Shown in pieces: positions 1 to 9,463 of a DNA stretch of 64,000 nt (position 1 is its first letter; the number at the start of each line of letters is the position of its first letter). Below the pieces are notes generated by a model that worked only from the letters and a program-made list of their open reading frames with translations, searched no databases and had not been told where the DNA came from. Made by a program: the position numbers and the translations under genes. The stretch lies in the NCBI RefSeq assembly GCF_050389805.1, contig NZ_CP130945.1, positions 3,286,001 to 3,350,000 on the forward strand, written 5' to 3'. The DNA comes from Bacillus_BD sp050389805. Its GTDB lineage: Bacteria > Bacillota > Bacilli > Bacillales > Cytobacillaceae.

Positions 1-3000
1 TCGTCTGTTAAGCCTTTCCCTTTACGAACAGATTCCATGATCTTAAACGCTAATGATGGTTCTAACCCTTGATAAATTAAGTAAACCATTATATCATCAC
101 GGCACCCAATAACCTCAGGCAACGTACAAATATTATTATGAATTAATTCTTGGGCATTCCCTAGCCATACGTCCGTACCATGTGAAAGACCTGAAATCTG
201 CACAAGTTCCGAGAAGGTGGTTGGTTTTGTATCTTCAAGCATTTGTCTAACAAAACGTGTACCAAACTCTGGAATCCCGTATGTTCCAGTTTTACACATA
301 ATTTGTTCCTCTGTAACCCCTAATGGCTCTGTACTGCTGTAAATTTTCATGACTTCAGGATCATCCGTAGGGATTGTTTTTGGATCAATTCCACTTAAAT
401 CTTGAAGCATCCTAATCACGGTTGGATCATCGTGCCCAAGGATATCTAGTTTCAATACATTATCATGAATCGAATGGAAATCAAAATGTGTTGTTCTCCA
501 TTCCGCATTCCGATCATCCGCAGGGAATTGAATCGGACTAAAATCGTAAACATCCATATAATCTGGAATAACGATAATTCCACCTGGATGCTGTCCTGTC
601 GTTCGCTTTACTCCTGTACATCCAGAGGCAAGTCTTTCCACTTCAGCACCGCGTAGTTGTAAATTATGATCCTGTTGATATCCCTTTACATAACCAAAGG
701 CCGTCTTATCGGCTACTGTTCCAATTGTCCCTGCACGATAAACATAATCCTCACCAAACAGAACTTTTGTATAATCATGGGCACGAGGCTGATATTCACC
801 GGAAAAGTTTAAGTCGATATCGGGAACTTTATCTCCTTTAAACCCTAAGAAGGTTTCAAAAGGTATATCCTGTCCTTCTTTTCTGTATAGAGCTCCACAG
901 TTCGGGCAATTTTTATCAGGTAAATCAAAACCAGAACCAACAGATCCGTCATTAAAAAATTCTGAGTGCTTACAATGTGGACAAACATAATGTGGTGGCA
1001 ATGGATTTACTTCCGTAATTTCGGTCATTGTTGCTACAAACGATGAACCAACTGAACCACGTGAACCTACTAGATAACCATCCTCAATCGATTTTTTAAC
1101 TAACTTATGAGAGATTAAATAGATAACAGAGAACCCATTCCCAATAATACTCGTTAGCTCTTTTTCAAGTCTGGCTTCGACAATTTCTGGTAATGGTTCA
1201 CCATATATTTGTTTCGCCATTTTATAACTCATATTGCGGATTTCATCTTCTGCACCTTCAATTTTTGGTGTATACAAATCATCCTTAATGGGCTTAATTT
1301 CATCAATCATATCAGCTATTTTATTCGTGTTCTCGACAACAATTTCCTTCGCTTTTTCTTCACCTAAAAACGAAAAAGCTTGGAGCATTTCATCTGTCGT
1401 TCTAAAATGAACATCGGGCAAATTATGGCGGTTAAGCGGATTTGCTCCTCCTTGAGAATGAATTAAGATTTTTCGATAAATCTTATCATTTGGATTTAAG
1501 TAGTGAACATTTCCAGTAGCAACGACCGGGATATCTAATTTCTCACCCAAATTCACAATATTACTAATGATTTCCTCTAACGCATTTTCATTCTTAACCA
1601 TTTCAAGTTCAATTAAATGTTGGTAAACCTCTTTCGGATGTACCTCCAAATAATCATAGAACCCAGCAATTTTTTCTACTTCATCTGGTCCCTTTTGCAT
1701 CATCCCTGTGAATACTTCCCCTTTATCACATGCCGAACCAACGATAATTCCCTCTCGATACTTTTCTAACTGTGAACGTGGGATTCTAGGGACACGATAA
1801 AAATAATGGAGATTTGACAATGAGATTAATTTAAAGAGATTTTTAAGACCAAGATCATTTTGAGCCAGCAATGTACAATGATACGGGCGTGCCCGTTGGT
1901 AAGCATTACCTTGTCCCATATTATCATTCAATTGATCATGATATTCAATTCCCTTTTCGGCTGCGTCGCGCAACATTTTCAATAAAATATAGCCAGTTGC
2001 TTCAGCATCATAGATGGCACGGTGATGTTGAGTTAATTCAACCTCTAGTTTTTTTGCTAATGTATTTAAACGATGATTTTTTAATTGTGGATACAAAAAT
2101 CGACCAAGTTCTAGCGTATCGATGACTGGATTGTCCGCTTTTTCTAAGCCAATTTTTTTATATCCAGTATTTAAGAACCCCATATCAAAAGAAGCATTAT
2201 GGGCTACAAGAATCGCATCTTCAGTCCAGCGATGAAACCTTTTTAGAACCGCTTCTACCTCTGGAGCATCTTGCAGCATATCATCCGTAATACTGGTTAA
2301 GTTAATAATCGTTGCTGTTAGCGGTACATGTGGATTTGCGAACGATTCAAACCGATCAATAATTTCTCCATTGCGAACTTTAACGGCCGCAAGTTCAATA
2401 ATCGTATCGTATACAGCAGAAAGACCAGTTGTTTCAACGTCAAAAACAACATACGTATCATCAGCTAATTTGCGATGTGCTGAATTATAAGCAATCGGAA
2501 CACCGTCATCGACTAAATTGGCTTCAACACCATACAGTATTTTAATATCATTCTTTTTACCAGCACTAAACGCTTCAGGAAATGATTGAGCTACCGCATG
2601 ATCAGTAATCGCAATCGCTTTATGCCCCCACTTTTTTGCTTGGCCGACCAATGCGCTTACTGAAGAAACAGCATCCATTTGACTCATTGGGGTGTGCAAA
2701 TGTAATTCCACTCGTTTTTCATCTTCTGGTGCTTTGTCCATACGAGTCGGTGCCTTTACTTCGTTTACATCGTTTCCGATCATGACAAGATCACGGACAA
2801 ATGTATCATTTTGAACACTTCCACGTACCTTTAACCACATTCCCTTTTTAACATGAGTAAAGAGCTCGGCATCCTCTTTATCCCGGGAAAACATTTTAAC
2901 CATAATGGAGCTTGTATAATCTGTAATTTTGAAGGTTAATAACGTTCTTCCACTGCGTAATTCTTTTGTTTCAGCACTAAACACATACCCTTCAATTGAA

Positions 3001-3719
3001 ACGCGGCGTTCTTCATCTGTTATTTCTTCTAATCTCTTATAGTCCGCATCATCTCTAATGGTCAATCCAATGACTACAGGTCCAGTATGTTCTGATACTT
3101 CAACCGATTTTTCTTCCTGCTTCTGCATATCAACTAGCGCTTGAAAAGCTCTCTCTTGATCTTCCTTTTGTTTAGCTTCTACAAACTTTTCATATTCTTG
3201 ATTTGACTGCTCTAAATCAATTTCAGTATCACATACCAATGGAGGGAAACCATATTGTTGATACACTTCCGATAACAAATGAGTATATTTATTTTTAATC
3301 GATAAACTTTCTATCTCACTTTTTACTTTTATGATAATTTTGTTCCCTTGTATCTTTGGTACCTGCTCATTTAACACTTTTAATAATGGAGGTGAGATTC
3401 CATCGAGCTCTTTAAGGCAATGCCTCCAATAATCAATGATTAATTGATCTGAAAACTTAGTATCTCTTACCTGTATCGAATAGGAAATTTGTGCGATGTA
3501 GGAAAAAGTTTTACCTAGTTGATCTAAAAACTTTATCAATATATTGTAAGGCAATATCTGTTGGAATAAAAAGTGGAAATGCCATTTTCTAGTTTTCTTA
3601 TCAATTACCAGTTTTTCAATCTGAGCATTTGAGAAGTATGGAACTAGTGTCTGGTCAGTAAGTTGTAGTTGCTGGAGTAAGAGCTGAAATCGCTCAATTC
3701 TTTCTGAGTCTGTACTCAT
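1..3719 (-). CDS. polC: DNA polymerase III PolC, alpha subunit (3' end cut by window)
   Basis: Replicative Gram-positive type DNA polymerase with built-in proofreading. The reading frame runs unbroken from ATG at 3719 to the window edge, giving about 1239 of the roughly 1440 residues expected. In order I see an N-terminal domain, an OB-fold region, a PHP segment (VELHLHTPMSQMDAVSS) that is split by the 3'-5' exonuclease domain (VVFDVETTGLSAVYDT, a DEDD motif), then the polymerase core. The core holds a zinc-binding stretch (YVCPHCKHSEFF, then CPNCG) and the catalytic acidic motif PDIDLNFSGEY. The start is set by a GGGAGGAG ribosome site 10 bases upstream. The C-terminal fingers and clamp-binding end lie outside the window. 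It is the last gene of the rseP-proS-polC direction, but it follows a terminator after proS, so it probably has its own promoter. Confidence 0.97.
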   Translation of the reverse strand, partial: MSTDSERIERFQLLLQQLQLTDQTLVPYFSNAQIEKLVIDKKTRKWHFHFLFQQILPYNILIKFLDQLGKTFSYIAQISYSIQVRDTKFSDQLIIDYWRHCLKELDGISPPLLKVLNEQVPKIQGNKIIIKVKSEIESLSIKNKYTHLLSEVYQQYGFPPLVCDTEIDLEQSNQEYEKFVEAKQKEDQERAFQALVDMQKQEEKSVEVSEHTGPVVIGLTIRDDADYKRLEEITDEERRVSIEGYVFSAETKELRSGRTLLTFKITDYTSSIMVKMFSRDKEDAELFTHVKKGMWLKVRGSVQNDTFVRDLVMIGNDVNEVKAPTRMDKAPEDEKRVELHLHTPMSQMDAVSSVSALVGQAKKWGHKAIAITDHAVAQSFPEAFSAGKKNDIKILYGVEANLVDDGVPIAYNSAHRKLADDTYVVFDVETTGLSAVYDTIIELAAVKVRNGEIIDRFESFANPHVPLTATIINLTSITDDMLQDAPEVEAVLKRFHRWTEDAILVAHNASFDMGFLNTGYKKIGLEKADNPVIDTLELGRFLYPQLKNHRLNTLAKKLEVELTQHHRAIYDAEATGYILLKMLRDAAEKGIEYHDQLNDNMGQGNAYQRARPYHCTLLAQNDLGLKNLFKLISLSNLHYFYRVPRIPRSQLEKYREGIIVGSACDKGEVFTGMMQKGPDEVEKIAGFYDYLEVHPKEVYQHLIELEMVKNENALEEIISNIVNLGEKLDIPVVATGNVHYLNPNDKIYRKILIHSQGGANPLNRHNLPDVHFRTTDEMLQAFSFLGEEKAKEIVVENTNKIADMIDEIKPIKDDLYTPKIEGAEDEIRNMSYKMAKQIYGEPLPEIVEARLEKELTSIIGNGFSVIYLISHKLVKKSIEDGYLVGSRGSVGSSFVATMTEITEVNPLPPHYVCPHCKHSEFFNDGSVGSGFDLPDKNCPNCGALYRKEGQDIPFETFLGFKGDKVPDIDLNFSGEYQPRAHDYTKVLFGEDYVYRAGTIGTVADKTAFGYVKGYQQDHNLQLRGAEVERLASGCTGVKRTTGQHPGGIIVIPDYMDVYDFSPIQFPADDRNAEWRTTHFDFHSIHDNVLKLDILGHDDPTVIRMLQDLSGIDPKTIPTDDPEVMKIYSSTEPLGVTEEQIMCKTGTYGIPEFGTRFVRQMLEDTKPTTFSELVQISGLSHGTDVWLGNAQELIHNNICTLPEVIGCRDDIMVYLIYQGLEPSLAFKIMESVRKGKGLTD

Positions 3720-3776
3720 TAAGATCTCTCTCCTCCCGTCTATAAATTTGTTAACGATTTTAATTAGACAAAAGTT

Positions 3777-3785
3777 ATTATATCA
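3777..3785 (-). promoter_or_regulatory. Candidate extended -10 promoter for polC
   Basis: On the minus strand the sequence TGATATAAT (extended -10) lies about 55 bases upstream of the polC start. No good -35 box is visible, so this is a modest prediction. It sits just downstream of the proS terminator, where a polC promoter would be needed. Confidence 0.35.
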
Positions 3786-3810
3786 TATCAACTCGTACGT
3801 GAGGTCTGGA

Positions 3811-3866
3811 AAATAAAAAAGGTGCCAGACTCCAAAAATATGATCTGGAATCTATGACACCTTTTA
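3811..3866 (-). terminator. Rho-independent terminator after proS
   Basis: AAAAGGTG pairs with CACCTTTT around an inner CCAGA/TCTGG stem. On the minus strand this is followed by a T-rich run (TTTTTTATTTT). It begins five bases after the proS stop codon. Confidence 0.85.
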
Positions 3867-3870
3867 TACA

Positions 3871-5574
3871 TTATAGAGTTGAAAGAATTTGTGAGATCGT
3901 AGTTTCTAATTCGTCAACATGAACTTCTTTCATTTCTCCTGTTTTACGAACCTTAAGCTCAACAAGTCCTTCATTTGCTTTTTTCCCCACAGTAATTCTA
4001 ATTGGTAGACCAATTAAATCACTATCAGCAAATTTCACACCAGCACGTTCTTGTCGATCATCATATAGGACTTCAAATCGTTTCTGTGATAGTTCTCGAT
4101 ATAACCTCTCTGTTAACTCAGTTTGTGCTTCATCTTTCATATTCACAGCAACTAGATGTACATGGTATGGTGCAATGCTGACAGGCCAAATGAAGCCTTT
4201 TTCATCATTAAACTGCTCTGCGACAGCAGAAATCATTCTTGATACACCAATTCCATAACAGCCCATAATAAACGGCTGAGCTTTACCTTTTTCATCTAAA
4301 AACACCGCATTCATTGCTTCACTATAACGAGTCCCTAATTTGAAGATATGTCCAACTTCAATTCCCTTCGCAAAAAGAATCCTTCCTTGACCGTCTGGTG
4401 AAGGGTCGCCTTCTTGAATAAAACGTAAATCTTCATATCTAGACACTTGAAAGTCTCTTTCCGGATTTACATGAACATAGTGATAATCCTCTTCATTTGC
4501 ACCGCATACTCCATTTACAATTGTTTTAACCGCATGATCGGCAATCACATCTACATTGGAAACACCCACTGGTCCAAGCGAACCTACAGAACAGCCAAGA
4601 ATTTTGATTGTTTCGTCTGCTTCTGCTAATTCAACCGTTCCGGCATTATATACATTCTTTAACTTAATATCATTTACTTCATGATCCCCACGTACAAGCA
4701 CTAATACATATTGATCATCAACTTTGAACAGTAATGATTTAATGCATTGTTGCACATCTACATTTAAAAATGAGGAAACATCAGCAATGGTTTTTTGGTT
4801 TTCGGTCAACACTTTTTCCAACTCTTTTACGTCTTCATTGCTTTTTTCATATTGAGTAACAACAGGTGCCATTTCAATATTTGCTGCATATGAAGATGTA
4901 TCAGAATAAGCTATGGTATCTTCACCGATATCAGACAGAGCCATAAATTCATGAGTTCCTTTTCCACCTATGGCTCCTGCATCCGCTATAACCGCACGGA
5001 AATCAAGACCGGCACGTGTGAAAATATTAGAATAGGCCTGATACATTTTATCATAGGTTTCATCAAGACTTTCGCGTGATGAATGGAATGAGTAAGCATC
5101 CTTCATGATAAATTCTCTACCTCTTAATAAACCAGAACGTGGTCTTTTTTCATCACGAAATTTTGTTTGAATTTGATAAAGAGAAAGAGGTAATCGCTTG
5201 TAAGATTTTACTTCATCTTTTATTAATGTTGTAATGACTTCTTCATGTGTAGGACCTAACGCAAACTCACGATTGTGTCGGTCATGCATACGCATGAGCT
5301 CTGGACCGTATGTATACCATCTTCCAGATTCTTGCCAAAGCTCCGCTTGCTGTAATGTAGGCATTAGTATCTCTACCGAATCGATCGCATTCATTTCTTC
5401 ACGAATAATATTTTCAATTTTTTGCAAAGTTCGCCAAGCTAAAGGTAAATAACTATAAACCCCGCTAGCTGTTTGACGAATATAGCCAGCTCTTAATAAA
5501 AGTTGATGACTTTTTATTTCAGCATCTGCAGGCACTTCTCTTAATGTAGGAATAAGCGTCTTACTTTGTTTCAT
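3871..5574 (-). CDS. proS: Prolyl-tRNA synthetase (bacterial type, with editing insertion)
   Basis: Class II aminoacyl-tRNA synthetase charging tRNA-Pro. At 567 aa it has the bacterial ProRS length. The N-terminal catalytic half holds motif 2 (FRDEKRPRSGLLRGREF). Between about residues 225 and 405 lies the YbaK-like insertion that removes mischarged alanine. Motif 3 (GCYGIGVSRMISAVAEQ) and a C-terminal anticodon-binding domain follow. Start ATG has a GAGGTG ribosome site 7 bases upstream. It follows rseP, separated by 239 bases that contain a hairpin and a repeat copy. I see no T-box (no AGGGTGGNACCGCG-type sequence) upstream. Confidence 0.97.
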   Translation of the reverse strand: MKQSKTLIPTLREVPADAEIKSHQLLLRAGYIRQTASGVYSYLPLAWRTLQKIENIIREEMNAIDSVEILMPTLQQAELWQESGRWYTYGPELMRMHDRHNREFALGPTHEEVITTLIKDEVKSYKRLPLSLYQIQTKFRDEKRPRSGLLRGREFIMKDAYSFHSSRESLDETYDKMYQAYSNIFTRAGLDFRAVIADAGAIGGKGTHEFMALSDIGEDTIAYSDTSSYAANIEMAPVVTQYEKSNEDVKELEKVLTENQKTIADVSSFLNVDVQQCIKSLLFKVDDQYVLVLVRGDHEVNDIKLKNVYNAGTVELAEADETIKILGCSVGSLGPVGVSNVDVIADHAVKTIVNGVCGANEEDYHYVHVNPERDFQVSRYEDLRFIQEGDPSPDGQGRILFAKGIEVGHIFKLGTRYSEAMNAVFLDEKGKAQPFIMGCYGIGVSRMISAVAEQFNDEKGFIWPVSIAPYHVHLVAVNMKDEAQTELTERLYRELSQKRFEVLYDDRQERAGVKFADSDLIGLPIRITVGKKANEGLVELKVRKTGEMKEVHVDELETTISQILSTL

Positions 5575-5612
5575 AAACTAGCACCTCTATGTAGATTAAT
5601 TTTTGCCATAAG

Positions 5613-5646
5613 TTCATGGTGAAGGAACGAAATCCTTCACCATGAA
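5613..5646. repeat. Perfect 14-bp inverted repeat between rseP and proS
   Basis: TTCATGGTGAAGGA is followed by a six-base loop and its exact complement TCCTTCACCATGAA. Neither strand carries a T-run directly after it, so it is not a classic terminator. It lies 39 bases upstream of the proS start codon and abuts an intergenic repeat copy at 5648. A role in mRNA stability or in bounding the repeat is possible but not shown. Confidence 0.7.
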
Positions 5647-5647
5647 A

Positions 5648-5771
5648 GAAAAGCGTACGCGTTGCTCACCCCAGACATAAAACAAGACGAGATGGGATGG
5701 AAATTGCACCTTAACTTCTAGTGTCGGATTAAATAGAATCCTCTAGGAGCCGGGCGCTAAAGCTAGACATC
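5648..5771. repeat. Intergenic repeat family B, divergent copy (rseP-proS)
   Basis: The ends match the family seen near 48491 and 61372: GAAAAGCG near one end and GGGCGCTAAAGCTAGACAT at the other. The interior (AAGACGAGATGGGATGG) resembles the AAGATGGGATGG stretch in the tandem copies at 61372-61744. No reading frame of note. It looks like a member of the widespread Bacillaceae GCGGAAGCGCC / GAGCTAGACA intergenic repeats. Confidence 0.6.
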
Positions 5772-5813
5772 AATTTAACTGTATATCTTATCCTTCTTAA
5801 CTTTGAATATCAT

Positions 5814-7079
5814 TTACAAAAAGAATCGTTGAATGTCGTTCCATGTAACAACCAACATTAATAGCATAAGTAGAGCGAAACCAAGAAAATGGATCATCCC
5901 TTCTTTTTGGCGATCGATTGGCTTCCCTCTTACAGCCTCAACTGCAAAGAATAAAAGCCTACCACCATCTAGTGCCGGAATTGGAAGGAGGTTCATAATT
6001 CCCAGGTTGATACTCAACATTCCTGCCCATCTCATCAAGTAATAAATTCCGGACTGTGCCACCATATCAGTTGATTGATAAATTCCGACAGGTCCTGCCA
6101 AGGCATCGATGGAAAATTGACCCGTTACAAGCTTACCAACAGCTATAAAGATCTCTTTCGTCCAAAAATAAGTTTCTGTAGCCCCATACTTCACTGCTAA
6201 TAATGGTGATTTTTCAGTTGGACTATAGACTCCGATAATTCCGATGACTTTCCCGTCCTCCAATTTATTTTCTTTTGGAGTAACCGGGATTTCCAAGTCT
6301 TCTCCATTTCTTTCAATTGAAAAAATCAATTCCTTTTCAGGGTTTTTTTGGATAACTTCGACAACATCGGTCCAACTTGAAATTTCTACCCCATCAATCG
6401 AATGAACAAGATCCCCTTCTTTTAAACCAGCTGCATAAGCAGCACCGTCATCCGTTATCGTACCAAGCTTTGGATCATCCGTTGGTATTCCTTGTAATAA
6501 TCCGATTAAAATAAATACGACAAAAGCCAATATAAAATTCATCATTGGACCAGCAAATATAGCCATTGCTCTTTGTCCAACTGTTTTTGATGCAAATTGA
6601 CGGTCGTATGGAGCAATTTGGGATTCAATACCATCTTCAACTAAAACAGCATTGTCCAAAATTTGAAAAGAGCGAAGTTTTTCCTCTTCATCCCCGTCCA
6701 TATATCCCTTAATCATCAGGTCATGTTCGATATCAGCATATTCTACTTCTAATACGATGGCATTTGGATATTTTTCTTTATTATTTAAAATAATTTTTTG
6801 GACTTTATCCTGGTGATCTAACATTAATCCGACACGATAGCCAGGCTTAATGTCCACCATTTCTGGATCCTCTCCGGCCATCCGAACAAAGCCTCCAATT
6901 GGAAGTAATCGGATGGTATAAACTGTTTCATTTCTCGTAAATGAAAGTACTTTTGGTCCAAAGCCAATCGCAAATTCACGGCATAAGATCCCTGCTCTTT
7001 TTGCAAAAATTAAATGACCAAGTTCATGAAAAAATACCAATGCTCCAAAAATAACAATGAAGGCTATAACGGTTGTCAA
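5814..7079 (-). CDS. rseP: Site-2 metalloprotease RseP/RasP
   Basis: Membrane zinc protease of regulated intramembrane proteolysis. In B. subtilis RasP trims RsiW, FtsL and leftover signal peptides. The zinc motif HELGH is at residues 18-22 of the first membrane helix. A PDZ domain covers about residues 205-285, and the second metal motif lies in LLPIPALDGGRLLF near the C-terminal helices. Total length is about 421 aa, like B. subtilis RasP. I chose the TTG at 7079: an AAAGGTGG ribosome site sits 6 bases before it, whereas the longer frame from 7100 would place that site inside the coding region. It follows dxr closely, in the uppS-cdsA-dxr-rseP order typical of Bacillus. Confidence 0.95.
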   Translation of the reverse strand: MTTVIAFIVIFGALVFFHELGHLIFAKRAGILCREFAIGFGPKVLSFTRNETVYTIRLLPIGGFVRMAGEDPEMVDIKPGYRVGLMLDHQDKVQKIILNNKEKYPNAIVLEVEYADIEHDLMIKGYMDGDEEEKLRSFQILDNAVLVEDGIESQIAPYDRQFASKTVGQRAMAIFAGPMMNFILAFVVFILIGLLQGIPTDDPKLGTITDDGAAYAAGLKEGDLVHSIDGVEISSWTDVVEVIQKNPEKELIFSIERNGEDLEIPVTPKENKLEDGKVIGIIGVYSPTEKSPLLAVKYGATETYFWTKEIFIAVGKLVTGQFSIDALAGPVGIYQSTDMVAQSGIYYLMRWAGMLSINLGIMNLLPIPALDGGRLLFFAVEAVRGKPIDRQKEGMIHFLGFALLMLLMLVVTWNDIQRFFL

Positions 7080-7143
7080 TATATTACCACCTTTGTTCAA
7101 AAGTTAAAGTTTGTATAACATAGGTTAATCCCAATATTAACTC

Positions 7144-8289
7144 TTATATTAAGGCTTTAACCCAATTTCTTGTTGATTGATTAATTTCCTCAATATCTTC
7201 TAGAGATGGATTTTTTACCATATTATGCCGTTCTAGAGCTTGTTCAACAAGATCTTCGATTTGCAAAAATGTAATTTTATTTGCTAAAAATGCTGCTACT
7301 GCTTCTTCATTTGCAGCATTTAAAACAGTAGGATAAGACCCCCCAGCTTTACCTGCTTCATAAGCAAATTTTAAACAACGGAAACGTTCCAAATTCATTT
7401 CTTGGAAATGCAATTGACCAAATTGAGTTAAATCTAACTTTTTTGATGATGGATAAGGCATCCTTTCAGGATAAGTTAAAGCATATAAAATCGGGACACG
7501 CATATCAGGGCTTCCAAGCTGAGCGATCACACTACTATCATGAAATTCAACCATGGAGTGAATCACACTTTCTTTATGGAGGAGAACATCAATTTTTTCA
7601 TAGGGTAGATCAAACAACCAATGTGCCTCAATTACTTCAAGTCCTTTATTCATCATCGAAGCAGAATCAATCGTTATTTTTGCTCCCATCGACCAATTCG
7701 GATGGTTTAATGCATCCTCAACCGTCACATTGATTAATTCTTCTCTACTCCGATCTCTGAAGCTACCACCTGAAGCAGTCAATATAATTTTTTCGATATT
7801 CCTTGTGTTTTCACCTTGTAAACATTGAAAAATAGCTGAATGTTCACTATCAACTGGTAGGAGTGATACATTATGTTTTTTCACCGCATCCATTACAAGA
7901 TGACCTGCAGTTACGAGTGTCTCTTTGTTAGCAAACGCGATGGTTTTCTTAGCTTCAATTGCATGTAAAGTAGGTTGTAGACCTACACTTCCAGTAACCC
8001 CATTCACTAATATATCGGCCTTATCATATACAGCAACCTCGGTTAGCCCTTGGTCCCCATACAAGAAAGTGATACTTGGAAATTCAGCTTGTAGAGTTTC
8101 TGCATCGCTTTTCTCAATGGTTGAAACCAACTTAGGAGATAAAGCAGTAATGGTTTTTCTTGCTAAATCAATATTTCGTCCTACAGACATAGCCACTAAG
8201 GAAAACTGGTCTTTATGTTTGGTAATAATATCAACAGTTTGAGTACCGATGGAGCCTGTTGCACCCAATAAACTAATATTTTTCGACAT
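7144..8289 (-). CDS. dxr: 1-deoxy-D-xylulose-5-phosphate reductoisomerase
   Basis: Second step of the MEP isoprenoid pathway: NADPH-dependent conversion of DXP to MEP. At 381 aa it is full length. The N-terminal Rossmann motif is LLGATGSIGTQT. The metal and substrate site is in PVDSEHSAIFQCLQG, and the catalytic loop includes TASGGSFRDRSREE. Start ATG has AAGGAGTG 7 bases upstream. The pathway fits its neighbours: uppS just upstream uses isoprenyl diphosphates to make the lipid carrier for cell wall synthesis. Confidence 0.97.
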   Translation of the reverse strand: MSKNISLLGATGSIGTQTVDIITKHKDQFSLVAMSVGRNIDLARKTITALSPKLVSTIEKSDAETLQAEFPSITFLYGDQGLTEVAVYDKADILVNGVTGSVGLQPTLHAIEAKKTIAFANKETLVTAGHLVMDAVKKHNVSLLPVDSEHSAIFQCLQGENTRNIEKIILTASGGSFRDRSREELINVTVEDALNHPNWSMGAKITIDSASMMNKGLEVIEAHWLFDLPYEKIDVLLHKESVIHSMVEFHDSSVIAQLGSPDMRVPILYALTYPERMPYPSSKKLDLTQFGQLHFQEMNLERFRCLKFAYEAGKAGGSYPTVLNAANEEAVAAFLANKITFLQIEDLVEQALERHNMVKNPSLEDIEEINQSTRNWVKALI

Positions 8290-8303
8290 TTACTCACTCC
8301 TTA

Positions 8304-8327
8304 AAGAAAAGCGCCGGAGCTAAACAT
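8304..8327. repeat. Remnant of intergenic repeat family B
   Basis: A short stretch (GAAAAGCGCCGGAGCTAAAC) in the 137-base cdsA-dxr gap joins what look like the two ends of the family B repeat (GAAAAGCG... and ...GGAGCTAGACA) with the middle missing. Probably a decayed or internally deleted copy. Confidence 0.4.
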
Positions 8328-8426
8328 TTCCAGCTTCAAAACTTATCTCTTTACTACAAAAAATCTGTTATTCCATAAGATATTACACATATCCTATATA
8401 AATTCCTCTATGGTTGATACACTAGC

Positions 8427-9215
8427 CTATATTAATTGTAAAAAATGAATTAATGGCCAAACAAATAATAGACTATCAAATCGATCGAGAATTCCACCAT
8501 GACCTGGTAAGATATTTCCAGAATCCTTCACCTGGTAGTGGCGTTTTAATGCTGATTCCACTAAATCACCGATTTGTCCGAAAATAGATAAAATAATTGT
8601 TATGAAACTCAAGTAAATAAGCTGAATTTCCATACCAGTTATTAAACCATATACCACACTAACGACAACTGCGCTAATAATTCCACCTAATGAACCTTCA
8701 ATGGTTTTATTGGGACTAATTTCGGGCCATAATTTTCTTTTTCCCATTGCCTTCCCAATAAAATAGGCTCCGGAATCAGTTGCCCAAATAATAAATAATG
8801 AGTAAAAAATAAAAACGAGTCCTTCTTCACGAGTCTCAAGAAAATAATGAAAACCCATTCCGACATATAAAATGGACATAATTGAAAAAGCAACATCATC
8901 GAAAGTATAACGATTTTTTGTTGCTACTGTATAACTTAAAAATAATAATACAGCCATTAACGTAATTTCAACTTTTGTTAAATTTATATTCGTCAATATG
9001 TAATCATATTTTGATGGAAGTAAAATAAGCCAAAGAAAAATAATGGATATCATTCCGGCTATAGAAAACAAATTAAGTTTTCGCATTCTAAATAATTCAT
9101 GAAGAGCAACCGTAGCCGCAAGGTAGGTTAATATGAGAAGAGGTATCCCCCCTATGATTGTTAAAGAGATGAGAGTGGCTCCAAAAATAATTGCTGTAAT
9201 AATTCTTTGCTTCAT
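8427..9215 (-). CDS. cdsA: Phosphatidate cytidylyltransferase
   Basis: Integral membrane enzyme making CDP-diacylglycerol from phosphatidic acid and CTP, the branch point of phospholipid synthesis. At 262 aa it has several hydrophobic helices and the C-terminal CdsA signature (KRHYQVKDSGNILPGHGG followed by DRFDS). The start is fixed because a TAG stop lies directly before the ATG in frame; the AAAGGTG site is about 12 bases upstream, a little far. The preceding gap to uppS is filled by a family A repeat whose end overlaps the ribosome-site region. Confidence 0.95.
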   Translation of the reverse strand: MKQRIITAIIFGATLISLTIIGGIPLLILTYLAATVALHELFRMRKLNLFSIAGMISIIFLWLILLPSKYDYILTNINLTKVEITLMAVLLFLSYTVATKNRYTFDDVAFSIMSILYVGMGFHYFLETREEGLVFIFYSLFIIWATDSGAYFIGKAMGKRKLWPEISPNKTIEGSLGGIISAVVVSVVYGLITGMEIQLIYLSFITIILSIFGQIGDLVESALKRHYQVKDSGNILPGHGGILDRFDSLLFVWPLIHFLQLI

Positions 9216-9234
9216 CTAAATTGTCAACACCTTT

Positions 9235-9463
9235 AATCAAATTCGCCCGTCGAATTCGCGTCCGGATACCCTTTCTGAGCTCGCTCGAGAAATTACCCTT
9301 AAAAAATCGCAAGACTCGCCGGAAGCTTTAACTTTATATCAGCCAGGGTTTGAACCTCCCTACTTAATTTCAAAAATTTGCATACAACTCGAAACTTATA
9401 GAAGTAGGTGAACTCAGGGCCTGTCGCAAACTTTCCTACAAAAACATTTGCTGAAGGAAGTTA
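9235..9463 (-). repeat. Intergenic repeat family A, copy 1 (uppS-cdsA)
   Basis: About 229 bp that begins (minus-strand sense) exactly at the uppS stop codon (TAACTTCCTTCAG). Shared blocks with the copy at 19351-19632 include the TAACTTC.TTCAG start, TGTTTTTGTA, GGGAGGTT...CCCTGGCTGA, CTTCCGGCG, GATTTTTTAAGG, GAGCGAGCTC and a final GCGAATTCGACGGGCGAATT. It ends just before the cdsA ribosome site. It has no coding potential I can recognise. Confidence 0.75.

Noticed and set aside
1871..2125. Plus-strand frame within polC
   Set aside because: Antisense to the polC exonuclease domain; polC reads through without a break.
5575..5813. T-box riboswitch upstream of proS
   Set aside because: No AGGGTGGNACCGCG-type T-box sequence or specifier stem; only a hairpin and a repeat copy.
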